Origin: Spongiibacteraceae bacterium UBA5047
GTDB taxonomy: Bacteria; Pseudomonadota; Gammaproteobacteria; Pseudomonadales; Spongiibacteraceae
Direction: 5' to 3'
Length of the DNA: 64,000 bases
Assembly (NCBI GenBank): GCA_002415025.1
Contig: DIBR01000034.1
Location: forward strand, 268,920 to 332,919
In this document: piece after piece, positions 41,483-49,988 of the stretch
Layout of the letters: every line of letters begins with the position of its first letter
Position numbering within the stretch: the stretch's first letter is position 1
Program-made: the position numbers and the translations under genes
Notes under the pieces: model-generated
What the model was told of the DNA's origin: nothing
The model's database searches: none
What the model saw: the letters and a program-made list of their open reading frames with translations, nothing else

Positions 41483-42526
41483 ATGGCCTTTTTAACCGTC
41501 AGTTCACCCCACGCCCACGGCCCGCTCGATACCGCCACTGTCATGCGGCTGGTATTACTCTCCACCCTGCCCGGCGTTTTCGCCCTCAGCTATTTTTTCG
41601 GCTTTGGCACCATTATCAATATTCTTTGGGCCTCTGCGCTCGCGCTCGGTATGGAAGCGGCAGTGCTGAAAGTACGCAAACGCCCGGTCGGCTTTTACCT
41701 GAACGACGGCAGTGCATTGGTCACTGCCGTACTACTGGGCATTGCCCTGCCGCCGGCATCACCCTGGTGGCTGATCGCTGTCGGCATTCTGTTCGCCATC
41801 GTTTTTGCCAAACACCTATACGGCGGCATGGGTTACAACCCCTTTAACCCCGCCATGGTCGGCTATGTCGTTCTGCTGATTTCTTTCCCGGTACAAATGA
41901 CCAGCTGGCTTGCTCCTGCAGGCAGCTTCGACGGCTCACTGCTCGGCCCGATTGATGCAGTGATGCGAGTGTTTAGTCTCGGGCAGGTCGACGCCGTAAC
42001 AATGGCCACACCGCTCGATGTTCTGAAACAGAACGATTCGCTGCTCATAAAAGACTTGTGGGCAGACAGTACGCAGTTTGGCAGCCTCGCCGGCGTGGGC
42101 TGGGAATGGGCCAATGTCGGCTTTCTGGCCGGTGGCCTGTACCTTTTGTATCGCCGCGTTTTTACCTGGCACGCCCCGGTCAGCATGCTGGTCGCGCTGT
42201 TTGTGATGTCTGCCCTGTTTTACGACGGTGGCAGTTCCGCTTCGGGCGGCTCGCCCATGTTTCATCTGTTCAGCGGCGCTACCATGCTAGGCGCCTTCTT
42301 TATCGTTACCGACCCGGTAACCTCCGCCGTTTCCAACAAGGGCCGCATCATCTACGGCGCCTGCATCGGCCTGCTGATATACCTGATTCGAGCCTGGGGC
42401 AACTACCCTGACGCCGTTGCCTTTGCCGTGTTGTTAATGAATTTCGCCGCACCGTTGCTGGATCACTACACCCAGCCCAGAACCTACGGTCACAAGACCA
42501 CGCCGCGAAAAGGGGAAGGTGAATAA
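41483..42526 (+). CDS. rsxD: Rnf/Rsx complex subunit D
   Basis: 347 residues, about ten membrane helices of the NqrB/RnfD family. The flavinylation site is the Thr of SGAT in FHLFSGATMLGAFFIVTDPV, to which ApbE attaches FMN. GGMGYNPFNPAMVGY is another family signature. No apbE is in the window. Stop and rsxG start overlap by 1 base (TAATG). Confidence 0.97.
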   Translation: MAFLTVSSPHAHGPLDTATVMRLVLLSTLPGVFALSYFFGFGTIINILWASALALGMEAAVLKVRKRPVGFYLNDGSALVTAVLLGIALPPASPWWLIAVGILFAIVFAKHLYGGMGYNPFNPAMVGYVVLLISFPVQMTSWLAPAGSFDGSLLGPIDAVMRVFSLGQVDAVTMATPLDVLKQNDSLLIKDLWADSTQFGSLAGVGWEWANVGFLAGGLYLLYRRVFTWHAPVSMLVALFVMSALFYDGGSSASGGSPMFHLFSGATMLGAFFIVTDPVTSAVSNKGRIIYGACIGLLIYLIRAWGNYPDAVAFAVLLMNFAAPLLDHYTQPRTYGHKTTPRKGEGE

Positions 42527-43215
42527 TGCTGGGCCAATCCATCAGTAAAAACAGTATCCTGCTCGGTGTTTTTGCGGCCGTGACTACTGCCATTATCGCC
42601 GGCACCTATCTCGGCAGTCGCGACCTGATCAAAGCCAATATTCGCGCCGCCGAAGAAAAGGCTCTGCTGCAAATCATCCCGGAAGATCGGCACACCAACT
42701 CCATGCTCGACGATACGCTGGCCGTTGACGATGCCGGATTGTTAGGCCTGCGTGAAGCCAAGGATATTTATCTCGCCAGGAAAAACGGAAAATTTGTCGG
42801 CGCCATATTTCCCGCCACAACCCGCGAAGGCTACACCGGCGATATTGATATGATTGTGGGCGTTAACCGCGACGGCAGCATAGCCGGCGTGCGCATATTA
42901 CAACACAGGGAAACACCGGGACTCGGCGACGCCGTTGACCGCAAAAAAAGTGACTGGGTAGAGAGCTTCGTCGGCAAAAGCATTGGCAACCCACAAAGCG
43001 GCGACTGGAAAGTAAAAAAAGACGGCGGTGTGTTTGATCAGTTTACCGGAGCCACGATTACACCGCGCGCGGTGACCAAAACCGTCTTCCAAACCCTGCA
43101 GTATTTTGAACAAAACCGCGATCACCTGATCGCTGCGGCAGAAGCCGGGCTGCCACAGGAAACAGAATCCGCCTCGAAAGCCAGCGTGGAAGCCGCGCAG
43201 GAGACAACACCATGA
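42526..43215 (+). CDS. rsxG: Rnf/Rsx complex subunit G
   Basis: 229 residues: one N-terminal membrane helix (about 10-28) and a periplasmic FMN-binding domain. The covalent FMN site is the second Thr of FTGATITPRAV; HRETPGLGD upstream is the other conserved block. The C-terminal 20 residues are acidic and variable. Overlaps rsxE by 4 bases (ATGA). Confidence 0.96.
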   Translation: MLGQSISKNSILLGVFAAVTTAIIAGTYLGSRDLIKANIRAAEEKALLQIIPEDRHTNSMLDDTLAVDDAGLLGLREAKDIYLARKNGKFVGAIFPATTREGYTGDIDMIVGVNRDGSIAGVRILQHRETPGLGDAVDRKKSDWVESFVGKSIGNPQSGDWKVKKDGGVFDQFTGATITPRAVTKTVFQTLQYFEQNRDHLIAAAEAGLPQETESASKASVEAAQETTP

Positions 43216-43925
43216 GCGATACCAACTACCGCGAACTCTCCTTAAACGGGCTCTGGAAAAACAACCCTGCCATTGTCCAATTGCTCGGTCTGTGTCCCCT
43301 ACTCGCCGTTACCGGCTCGGTAGTTAACGCCATGGGCATGGCACTGGCCACAGTCGCAGTACTAATTGCTTCATCTACCTCGGTGTCAATGATTCGCGGC
43401 TTTGTGTCCGATGCCGTGAGGCTGCCAGCGTTTGTAATGATTATCGCTGCCGCTGTAACCTGCATAGAATTGTTGATGCAGGCCTTTACCTACGAATTGT
43501 TCCAGATACTGGGTATTTTTCTGCCGCTGATCACCACCAACTGCTTGATACTCGGTCGCGCCGACGCCTTCGCCTGCAAAAACAAAGTCATGCCCGCAAT
43601 GTATGACGGCATGATGATGGGCCTCGGTTTTGGCGCCATCCTCATCCTGCTGGGCGCCGTGCGTGAACTGGTGGGTACCGGCGCCCTGTTCGCCAATATG
43701 GACCTGTTGTTTGGCGAGGAGGCAAGACACTGGAAGGTCGTGTTCTTCGAAGACTACAACCAGTTTCTGGTCGCCATCCTGCCACCCGGCGCATTTATCG
43801 TGACCGGTCTCATCATCGCCATGAAAAATGTGATCGATGACGGCATCAAGCGCCGTGAGGCCCTGCGCACAGCAGGCACCCCCAAGGAAAGCCGGCGGGT
43901 ACGGGTTACCGGAAACGTGAGCTAG
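43212..43925 (+). CDS. rsxE: Rnf/Rsx complex subunit E
   Basis: 237 residues, six helices, paralogous to RsxA with inverted topology: GLWKNNPAIVQLLGLCPLLAVT and LPLITTNCLILGRADAFA hold the cluster cysteines. Last gene of the operon. In many gammaproteobacteria nth follows rsxE; here an aromatic-acid catabolic block on the other strand follows instead. The stop codon lies inside a short perfect hairpin. Confidence 0.97.
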   Translation: MSDTNYRELSLNGLWKNNPAIVQLLGLCPLLAVTGSVVNAMGMALATVAVLIASSTSVSMIRGFVSDAVRLPAFVMIIAAAVTCIELLMQAFTYELFQILGIFLPLITTNCLILGRADAFACKNKVMPAMYDGMMMGLGFGAILILLGAVRELVGTGALFANMDLLFGEEARHWKVVFFEDYNQFLVAILPPGAFIVTGLIIAMKNVIDDGIKRREALRTAGTPKESRRVRVTGNVS

Positions 43926-43939
43926 CGCTACGCGCTAGC
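43921..43939. terminator. Hairpin over the rsxE stop codon
   Basis: Arms GCTAGCGC and GCGCTAGC with a 3-base loop (TAC). There is no T-run, so it is at best a weak terminator for the rsx operon; it also marks the junction with the catabolic island. Confidence 0.45.
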
Positions 43940-43962
43940 ATAAAGGGAAAATCTGCCACAGT

Positions 43963-45288
43963 TCAGTTCTGGGTCGCCACTGCTGGTTTCACAGAACCCC
44001 GCCCGTAGAGAAAGAAAATCGCAATAGCCGCAGCAAACAGCGGCACTGCAAACAGCGCAAAGGAATCCTCCATCCGCCAACCGACACCAATAATATAGCC
44101 ACCCAATAACGGACTCACCACAGAGCCAAACCTGCCAGCTCCAATCGCCCAGCCAATCCCGGTGGCTCGCAACCGTGTTGGATACAGTTGCGCAACGACC
44201 ACATACAGCCCAATAAAGCCGTTCATCGTAAATAGCCCGAGTACCGATATGGCTAGCAGCATGACGATCTCACCTTCAGGCAACAACCTCATCATGATCA
44301 TAATGGTAGCCGCCGCGGCCAATGAGCTCCTGACCATTCTCCCTACGCCCACCCGCGCCGAAAAACACCCCAGTATCAATATCCCGAGCAGTCCTCCGAG
44401 ATTAAGTGCCACACCACCATAGGCGGCATAGCTGACGGAGAAACCAATATCCACCAGAATTTTAGGCAACCAGCTTTGAACAAAATACAGCGTCAAAAAC
44501 GTCAGGCAAAATGCCGCCCAAATACAACAGGTTGCTAGGCGAAAACCCGGCTCAAACAAGGCTCTGACTCCGACCTCACTACCCGTATTGCGATCGGGCA
44601 CGGGCATTTCAGACAAGGGCTGAAGCTTCAATTTGCGTAAAACCCGGTTCACTCTTTGAAGGCCATCGGAGGCGCGCTGTAGAACGAGAAAAGCAGGTGA
44701 TTCCGGAAGCTGCCACCAGACCAACACAAACATAAGCGCTGCAAAAAATGCCCCTAGAAAAAATACGGCCTGCCAACCGTAGGCCGCTATCACTTGTGAC
44801 GCTACAACACCGCCAGCGGCGGCCCCCACCAGAAATCCAGAGCTTATGATAGAGACCACCAGGTTTCGGTGCCGCGCAGGAACGACCTCTGTCCCCAAGG
44901 CAGTAATAGCCGCTAGCAAACTACCCACGCCAATACCATTGACCCCGCGGATAATCGCCAGATCAGACACGTTGCGAACAAACCCGGTGGCGGCCATTGA
45001 AACACCGATAACGACAAGTGAGACCAATATCAATGTACGGCGACCAGCCCGATCAGCCCAGGGGGCGACAAACATTGCCCCCAGTGCTGTACCAACAAGC
45101 CCGGTACTGAAGGCGATCCCAAGACTGCCTGGCGACACATTCCAGCTATCAATAATTACCGGCCCGACATACGCGATGGCGGCGACATCGAACCCGTCCA
45201 GTACGTTCAGGAGGAAACACACAACCACGACAAATACTTGCACGCGGCTAACCCGCGAGTTATCGATCAATGTTTCAATCGAGCTCAT
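43963..45288 (-). CDS. MFS aromatic-acid:H+ symporter family (AAHS) transporter
   Basis: 441 residues, 12 predicted helices. LDGFDVAAIAYVGPVI in helix 1 has the Asp-Gly-Phe-Asp pattern of PcaK/BenK-type carriers, and PWADRAGRRTLILVSL is the loop 2-3 motif. It should bring an aromatic or related carboxylate into the cell for the CoA ligase encoded 47 bases upstream on the same strand. Substrate is inferred from context. Confidence 0.88.
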   Translation of the reverse strand: MSSIETLIDNSRVSRVQVFVVVVCFLLNVLDGFDVAAIAYVGPVIIDSWNVSPGSLGIAFSTGLVGTALGAMFVAPWADRAGRRTLILVSLVVIGVSMAATGFVRNVSDLAIIRGVNGIGVGSLLAAITALGTEVVPARHRNLVVSIISSGFLVGAAAGGVVASQVIAAYGWQAVFFLGAFFAALMFVLVWWQLPESPAFLVLQRASDGLQRVNRVLRKLKLQPLSEMPVPDRNTGSEVGVRALFEPGFRLATCCIWAAFCLTFLTLYFVQSWLPKILVDIGFSVSYAAYGGVALNLGGLLGILILGCFSARVGVGRMVRSSLAAAATIMIMMRLLPEGEIVMLLAISVLGLFTMNGFIGLYVVVAQLYPTRLRATGIGWAIGAGRFGSVVSPLLGGYIIGVGWRMEDSFALFAVPLFAAAIAIFFLYGRGSVKPAVATQN

Positions 45289-45335
45289 AACGTTTCCCCA
45301 TAAGTCTGTATAGCGTCAAAAACTGGTTCAATGAA

Positions 45336-46979
45336 TTACCCGACCCGGCCGAAATCTGCCGCACTGATTTCGCGAAGCCTGAACCGCTGGACCTTACCGG
45401 TATCTGTTTTAGGAAGCACATTGATGAATGTGATCCTTCGAGGATACTTATAAGGGGCAATCTGAGCTTTCACAAAATCCTTCAGCGTTTGTTCAAGTTC
45501 AGGCGTTGCTGAATGATCTGCAGTCAACACAACAAAGGCGTTAGGAATATGTCCCCGTTTTGAGTCTGGTGCGGCTACAACTGCGCACTCGACAACCGCA
45601 GGGTGATCCATCAAAACGTCTTCTATCTCCGCAGCGCTTATGTTGTAGCCTGCCGATACAATCATGTCGTCACCACGTCCTTCGAACCAAAAATAGCCGT
45701 CACTATCCATGTGATATATATCCCCGGTGACGTTCCAGCCATCGACGACATACTTCTTCTGGCGTTCATCCGCCAGATATCGGCATCCCGTAGGCCCTTT
45801 CACCGCCAACCTGCCCGACTGCCCCGGAGGCAACGGCTTATCGTCAGAGCCCAATACGCAAGCCTGATACCCGGGGATGGCTTTCCCGGTAGACCCAGGT
45901 CTGATTTCGTCACCAATAGCAGAAATAAATATATGTATCATTTCGGTGGAACCGATACCGTCTATCAAGCGTAAACCCGTAGCGGCTTTCCAGGCCTCAA
46001 ATGTCGGAACCTGCAAATGTTCACCAGCCGATACGCATTTTCGAAGACTTCCAATATCGCAATGGTCAATCTGCTCGAGAATTCCACGGTAACCCGTGGG
46101 TGAAGTAAAGCAAACAGTCGCCCCCGTTCTCTCAATGGCCTTCGCCAATGGTTCCGGGCCCGCTTTTTCAAGCAGCACCGCCGTTGCGCCGCTATACATC
46201 GGGAACACAACCAGCGCACCTAGCCCAAATGTGAAAGCCAGCGGCGGACTACCGATAAAGATGTCGTCTGCCTGCGTTGCCAGCACCCCTTCAGAAAAGC
46301 ATACTGCCATAGCCAGTACGTCCCGGTGGAAATGGAGTACGCCTTTGGGAACCCCTGTAGTGCCGCTGGTGAAAGCAATCAGTGCAACGTCATCACTGGC
46401 AGTATCGATGTTGTTGAATGCCGTCGACTTTTCTTTCATCAGCACTTCCACAGCATCAGGACCAGAATGTCCATTAAAGAACAGCACATGTGAGAGCGTG
46501 TCGGCAGCGCTTGCCGCTTCAACAAGCTCTCCTTTTAATTCGTCTTCACAGAGAGCCAGTGTAATTTCCGCCTTCTCGATGACGGGAACCAGGTCTCGTG
46601 ACCGCATCATAGGCATTGTAGCAACGGCTATCCCCCCGGCTTTAAGCACTGCAAACCAGCAGGCTACAAGCATGGGATTGTTTGGCGCGCGAAGTAAAAC
46701 CCTGTTCCCCGGAACCAAGCCCATATCCTCGACCAGAACGTGGGCTATCTGGTTTGAAGCGGACATGAGTTGAGAGTAAGTCCACGATCCATCGCTACCG
46801 ATCAGAGCGGTTTTTTCTCCCAGACCGTTCTCAACATTCTTGTCCAGAAGCTCGGTCGCACAATTTATCCTCTCGGCAAACTGCAGCCCGGGAAGCTCAA
46901 AAATAAAGTCCGGTTGCAGCTCCGCTACCGGCAAACTGTCACGTGCGAAGGTATCAACCAGGGTAGATGTTTTTTTCAT
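45336..46979 (-). CDS. Aryl-CoA ligase, benzoate/2-aminobenzoate-CoA ligase family
   Basis: 547 residues from the ATG at 46979 (AAGGA at about 8 bases; an ATG six codons upstream is possible). Adenylate-forming enzyme: P-loop FTSGTTGVPKGVLHFHRD, GSTEMIHIF, the hinge GRGDDMIVSAGYNIS and the catalytic Lys in TDTGKVQRF. Overall pattern matches the benzoate-CoA and 2-aminobenzoate-CoA ligase group. It would form an aryl-CoA thioester, the substrate needed by the monooxygenase/reductase at 60550. The 5' end overlaps the upstream membrane-protein gene by 26 bases. Confidence 0.88.
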   Translation of the reverse strand: MKKTSTLVDTFARDSLPVAELQPDFIFELPGLQFAERINCATELLDKNVENGLGEKTALIGSDGSWTYSQLMSASNQIAHVLVEDMGLVPGNRVLLRAPNNPMLVACWFAVLKAGGIAVATMPMMRSRDLVPVIEKAEITLALCEDELKGELVEAASAADTLSHVLFFNGHSGPDAVEVLMKEKSTAFNNIDTASDDVALIAFTSGTTGVPKGVLHFHRDVLAMAVCFSEGVLATQADDIFIGSPPLAFTFGLGALVVFPMYSGATAVLLEKAGPEPLAKAIERTGATVCFTSPTGYRGILEQIDHCDIGSLRKCVSAGEHLQVPTFEAWKAATGLRLIDGIGSTEMIHIFISAIGDEIRPGSTGKAIPGYQACVLGSDDKPLPPGQSGRLAVKGPTGCRYLADERQKKYVVDGWNVTGDIYHMDSDGYFWFEGRGDDMIVSAGYNISAAEIEDVLMDHPAVVECAVVAAPDSKRGHIPNAFVVLTADHSATPELEQTLKDFVKAQIAPYKYPRRITFINVLPKTDTGKVQRFRLREISAADFGRVG

Positions 46980-48147
46980 TCCGATTTTCCTTTCCATAAA
47001 CCTGACCTGATGAGGCGGCTATCGAGCGAGCTGAAGCTGGTGATGTTCTCTTCGTCGATGCGACAAACGGCCAGAAGCCAAAAAAACTGCTGAACATTAC
47101 AATCAGTGGAAACGTGATCGCTAATTGCGATGAAGCAATCCAAAGTTCCAGTTGATGTGCCGGCTCCCCCCATTCAAGCGGGGCACTGCCGGCGATCAGT
47201 AGCGGATGTGCCGCCAGATAGAGGTAATGCATAGCAACACCTACAAACCCACAAAACGAAATCTGCAGGATGACTCTTGCGCCGGCATGCCTTACGTCGT
47301 GAAAAATCGTACGCTGCAGCAGGTTTTGGAATATGAATATTCCGAATATCAGTGAAACCGGCACCCTAACCATGTAGGCAATCGGATCCATACTCAGCAG
47401 ATTTACAAACAGGCAGTAGATGCCGAGACTGGCAAACACAACCAGCATGGTTTCACACAGCACCCTCAGCGCAATGCCCCGCCAGGAAGACGAAGCATTC
47501 AGATAAGACAGTGGCCAGAAGCCCAATAGCAGTGAATAGACAAGAATTACCGACGCGAGGGTTACCGAAAATGATATGGCGACATTCGAATGAAACAATC
47601 CAGAAAAGGCGATTTCGTTTGCGTAGTTTAACCCGCTTAAAACACCGCTAAAGTCGAAAAAAACACGGTAAGTCAGATATGAAACCGCGTAACAGAGAAA
47701 TAACATCCATCCCCCCACTACGACGACAGAATCGGAATAACGAGCAGCCGGCTCCCCACGCAGAATCTTGGCTACCCAAAGAAAGACCGTGACAGAATGT
47801 ATGCAAAACGTGATAACCAACGGGCCTGGAGGCACAGACCCACCACCCACCACCCAGAGAATAGACGGCGCAACAACCATCGCTACAGCCAAGCAAATTG
47901 ATGTAAAGGCAATTCCTGACCAAGGCTGCGACAGGGCAGCAATGCATGCAGGCCTCTGCGCCCGCCAAAACGATGCCAACAATATCTGAACCGGAATTGT
48001 CGTTAGCAGAGCATAGGTCGCCCAGGTATCGAAAAACTGGTAGTTCATCTGCGAGACAAGAACAAACGCAAGAGCGACTATCCAGACGATACTTACTGTT
48101 CCAAGCCAAGGCTGCCTTAATGTTTTCAACATGCTCCTCGTTCGCAT
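46954..48147 (-). CDS. Polytopic membrane protein, function unknown
   Basis: 397 residues with about 11 hydrophobic segments spread over the whole chain and a charged C-terminal tail. I do not recognise a transporter signature. Several His residues fall in or near membrane segments (for example CIHSVTVF, FHSNVAIS, FHDVRHAG, AMHYLYLAAH), which could suit a haem- or metal-binding membrane enzyme, but this is only suggestive. Start at ATG 48147 or 48132; neither has an ideal ribosome site. It overlaps and is cotranscribed with the CoA ligase. Divergent from the carboxylesterase across 179 bases, where I see no definite promoter. Confidence 0.75.
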   Translation of the reverse strand: MRTRSMLKTLRQPWLGTVSIVWIVALAFVLVSQMNYQFFDTWATYALLTTIPVQILLASFWRAQRPACIAALSQPWSGIAFTSICLAVAMVVAPSILWVVGGGSVPPGPLVITFCIHSVTVFLWVAKILRGEPAARYSDSVVVVGGWMLFLCYAVSYLTYRVFFDFSGVLSGLNYANEIAFSGLFHSNVAISFSVTLASVILVYSLLLGFWPLSYLNASSSWRGIALRVLCETMLVVFASLGIYCLFVNLLSMDPIAYMVRVPVSLIFGIFIFQNLLQRTIFHDVRHAGARVILQISFCGFVGVAMHYLYLAAHPLLIAGSAPLEWGEPAHQLELWIASSQLAITFPLIVMFSSFFGFWPFVASTKRTSPASARSIAASSGQVYGKENRNEKNIYPG

Positions 48148-48326
48148 TTATCAAATCTTTACAGCGTTGCGCTTTAACGTTTTTTCGGGCGTTCGACGTT
48201 TTGGTCGTTACACGCTTCGATAAAAGCCTATCACCTACCCTACCCTGCTCACTGCTCCGTTTTTGGAATGATCAATTCCACAAATGCCGATTACATCCAG
48301 CATGGGATCTGCGCTATAAAAACTGC

Positions 48327-49895
48327 ATGAAACGTATCTCCTCAATATCCTTTCTATCGGCCTGCCTGTTGATCACAAGCAATGCTTTCGGCCATACCGC
48401 CGCGCCGGTCACCACGCAATACGGCCAACTCCTCGGCAAACACAGCCCGACCTCGGAAGTGATTTCATATCGGGGGATTCCATACGCTGCGCCACCGACG
48501 AATGAACTTCGCTGGAAGCCACCAAAACCTCCGAAGCCCTGGCATGGCATAAGACTTGCGCGCAAGTTTTCGCCGGGGTGCATGCAATCCGCCCCAAATG
48601 TTCGCCTTCCCTGGACCGCTGAGTTCATTCATACCTCCGATGTGAGTGAAGACTGCCTGTACTTGAATATTTGGGCGGCCCAAGGTCCGGAAATGCGCAA
48701 AAGGCCAGTCCTTGTCTTTATCCACGGCGGCGGCTTTATCGAAGGTTCGGGCAGCGTCCCCATTTACAACGGTGAACAGTTGGCCAGGCAGGGTTTGGTG
48801 GTGGTAACACTGAACTACCGACTCGGCCCGCTGGGGTTTCTCGCCCATCCTGCATTGTCAGCCGAATCGGAAAGTGGAACCTCAGGCAACTATGGCCTGC
48901 TGGATCAGATCATGGCTTTGCACTGGGTACAGAACAATATTTCTGCATTCGGCGGTGACCCTTCCAGGGTAACGGTCGCCGGGCAATCTGCCGGAGCCGT
49001 TGCCGCTCGCCTTCTGGCTCGATCACCGATGGCCCGTGGCCTTTTTCATCGTTTGATCATCAACAGCGGCCCGGGAGCACTCGCAGCGTTTGGACTCGCC
49101 AACGATATAGACACATCATTGAAAGCGATGGAGTCACGAGGAGCCGAGTTTACCGAAAAGGTCGGGAGTCACAGTCTGGAGGAATTGAGAAAGCTCCCCG
49201 CAGAATTCCTGCTCGCCTCTACGCACTCCCTGCCCGGCCTGTTCTTCACTCCGGTGGTGGATGAATGGCTTGTACTTTCCGGCGAAAGCATGCCGGTTGC
49301 CGAACAGCTAACTGACATTCCAATGATCGCCGGACTTACCGCCGACGAAGGCAGCGCACTACCGGGGTACCGAAACGTTTCTGCAAACGATTACAGAGCC
49401 TGGGCAATTCAACACTTTGGCGTTCTCAGCGAGCACTTTCTCAAGTTATACCCGGGAAACTCCGATACACAGGCAAGTAAATCCCGCATCAGCAGTCAGC
49501 GAGATATTGCCGTGGCAGCGCTAGGTAAGCTCTACGCAAAGATACCCAAAGGGAAAAATTATTTATTCTATTTTGATCATGCAATCCCCTGGCCGGAGAA
49601 CCCTCAATTTGGCGCCTTTCACAGCGGCGAACTACCATACTTTTTCAGCAACCTTCATCTGCTAAAACGCCCGTGGAAAGGCGACGATATCAAGCTCGCT
49701 GAAACAGCGTCGACTTATTGGGTGAGATTCGCCACGTCAGGAAACCCGAATCATTCCGGCCTGCCTCACTGGCAGCAGTATCGCGAGCTAGGCGATATAC
49801 ATGTTCTCCCTTCACGAAAGCCGGGATCAGTCATTCACATCAGCGATGAAAAACTCGCCTTTCTCAATAAGGTTCTGCGCAAACCGCACGAATAA
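48327..49895 (+). CDS. Exported type-B carboxylesterase (first copy)
   Basis: 522 residues from the ATG at 48327, which starts a clear signal peptide (MKRISSISFLSACLLITSNAFG); the frame is open far upstream but those residues overlap the divergent gene. Alpha/beta hydrolase of the cholinesterase/para-nitrobenzyl-esterase family: YRGIPYAAPP, EDCLYLNIW, oxyanion FIHGGGF, nucleophile Ser221 in AGQSAGA and the late AFHSGELPYFF with catalytic His. Expected to cleave carboxylic esters in the periplasm. About 93 bases before a paralogue. Confidence 0.9.
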   Translation: MKRISSISFLSACLLITSNAFGHTAAPVTTQYGQLLGKHSPTSEVISYRGIPYAAPPTNELRWKPPKPPKPWHGIRLARKFSPGCMQSAPNVRLPWTAEFIHTSDVSEDCLYLNIWAAQGPEMRKRPVLVFIHGGGFIEGSGSVPIYNGEQLARQGLVVVTLNYRLGPLGFLAHPALSAESESGTSGNYGLLDQIMALHWVQNNISAFGGDPSRVTVAGQSAGAVAARLLARSPMARGLFHRLIINSGPGALAAFGLANDIDTSLKAMESRGAEFTEKVGSHSLEELRKLPAEFLLASTHSLPGLFFTPVVDEWLVLSGESMPVAEQLTDIPMIAGLTADEGSALPGYRNVSANDYRAWAIQHFGVLSEHFLKLYPGNSDTQASKSRISSQRDIAVAALGKLYAKIPKGKNYLFYFDHAIPWPENPQFGAFHSGELPYFFSNLHLLKRPWKGDDIKLAETASTYWVRFATSGNPNHSGLPHWQQYRELGDIHVLPSRKPGSVIHISDEKLAFLNKVLRKPHE

Positions 49896-49988
49896 AGGAA
49901 TGCGCATTGCTCACAACAGCCATACGAGATTGTAAACGTCACGCCGTACTCGCGGTTCATTAAAAACATAATCAGGATACTTTCAACT

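Noticed and set aside
40906..41565. 219-residue Ser/Ala-rich minus-strand open frame
   Set aside because: Mirror of the rsxC coiled-coil repeats; composition follows from the repeat, not from selection for a protein.
43921..43939. GCTAGCGC-TAC-GCGCTAGC as an attachment site of the island
   Set aside because: No second copy or tRNA gene was seen at the other side inside the window; a simple hairpin at the rsxE end explains it.
47946..48326. Long N-terminal extension of the first carboxylesterase
   Set aside because: The extension overlaps the divergent membrane-protein gene and would bury a clear signal peptide that starts at 48327.
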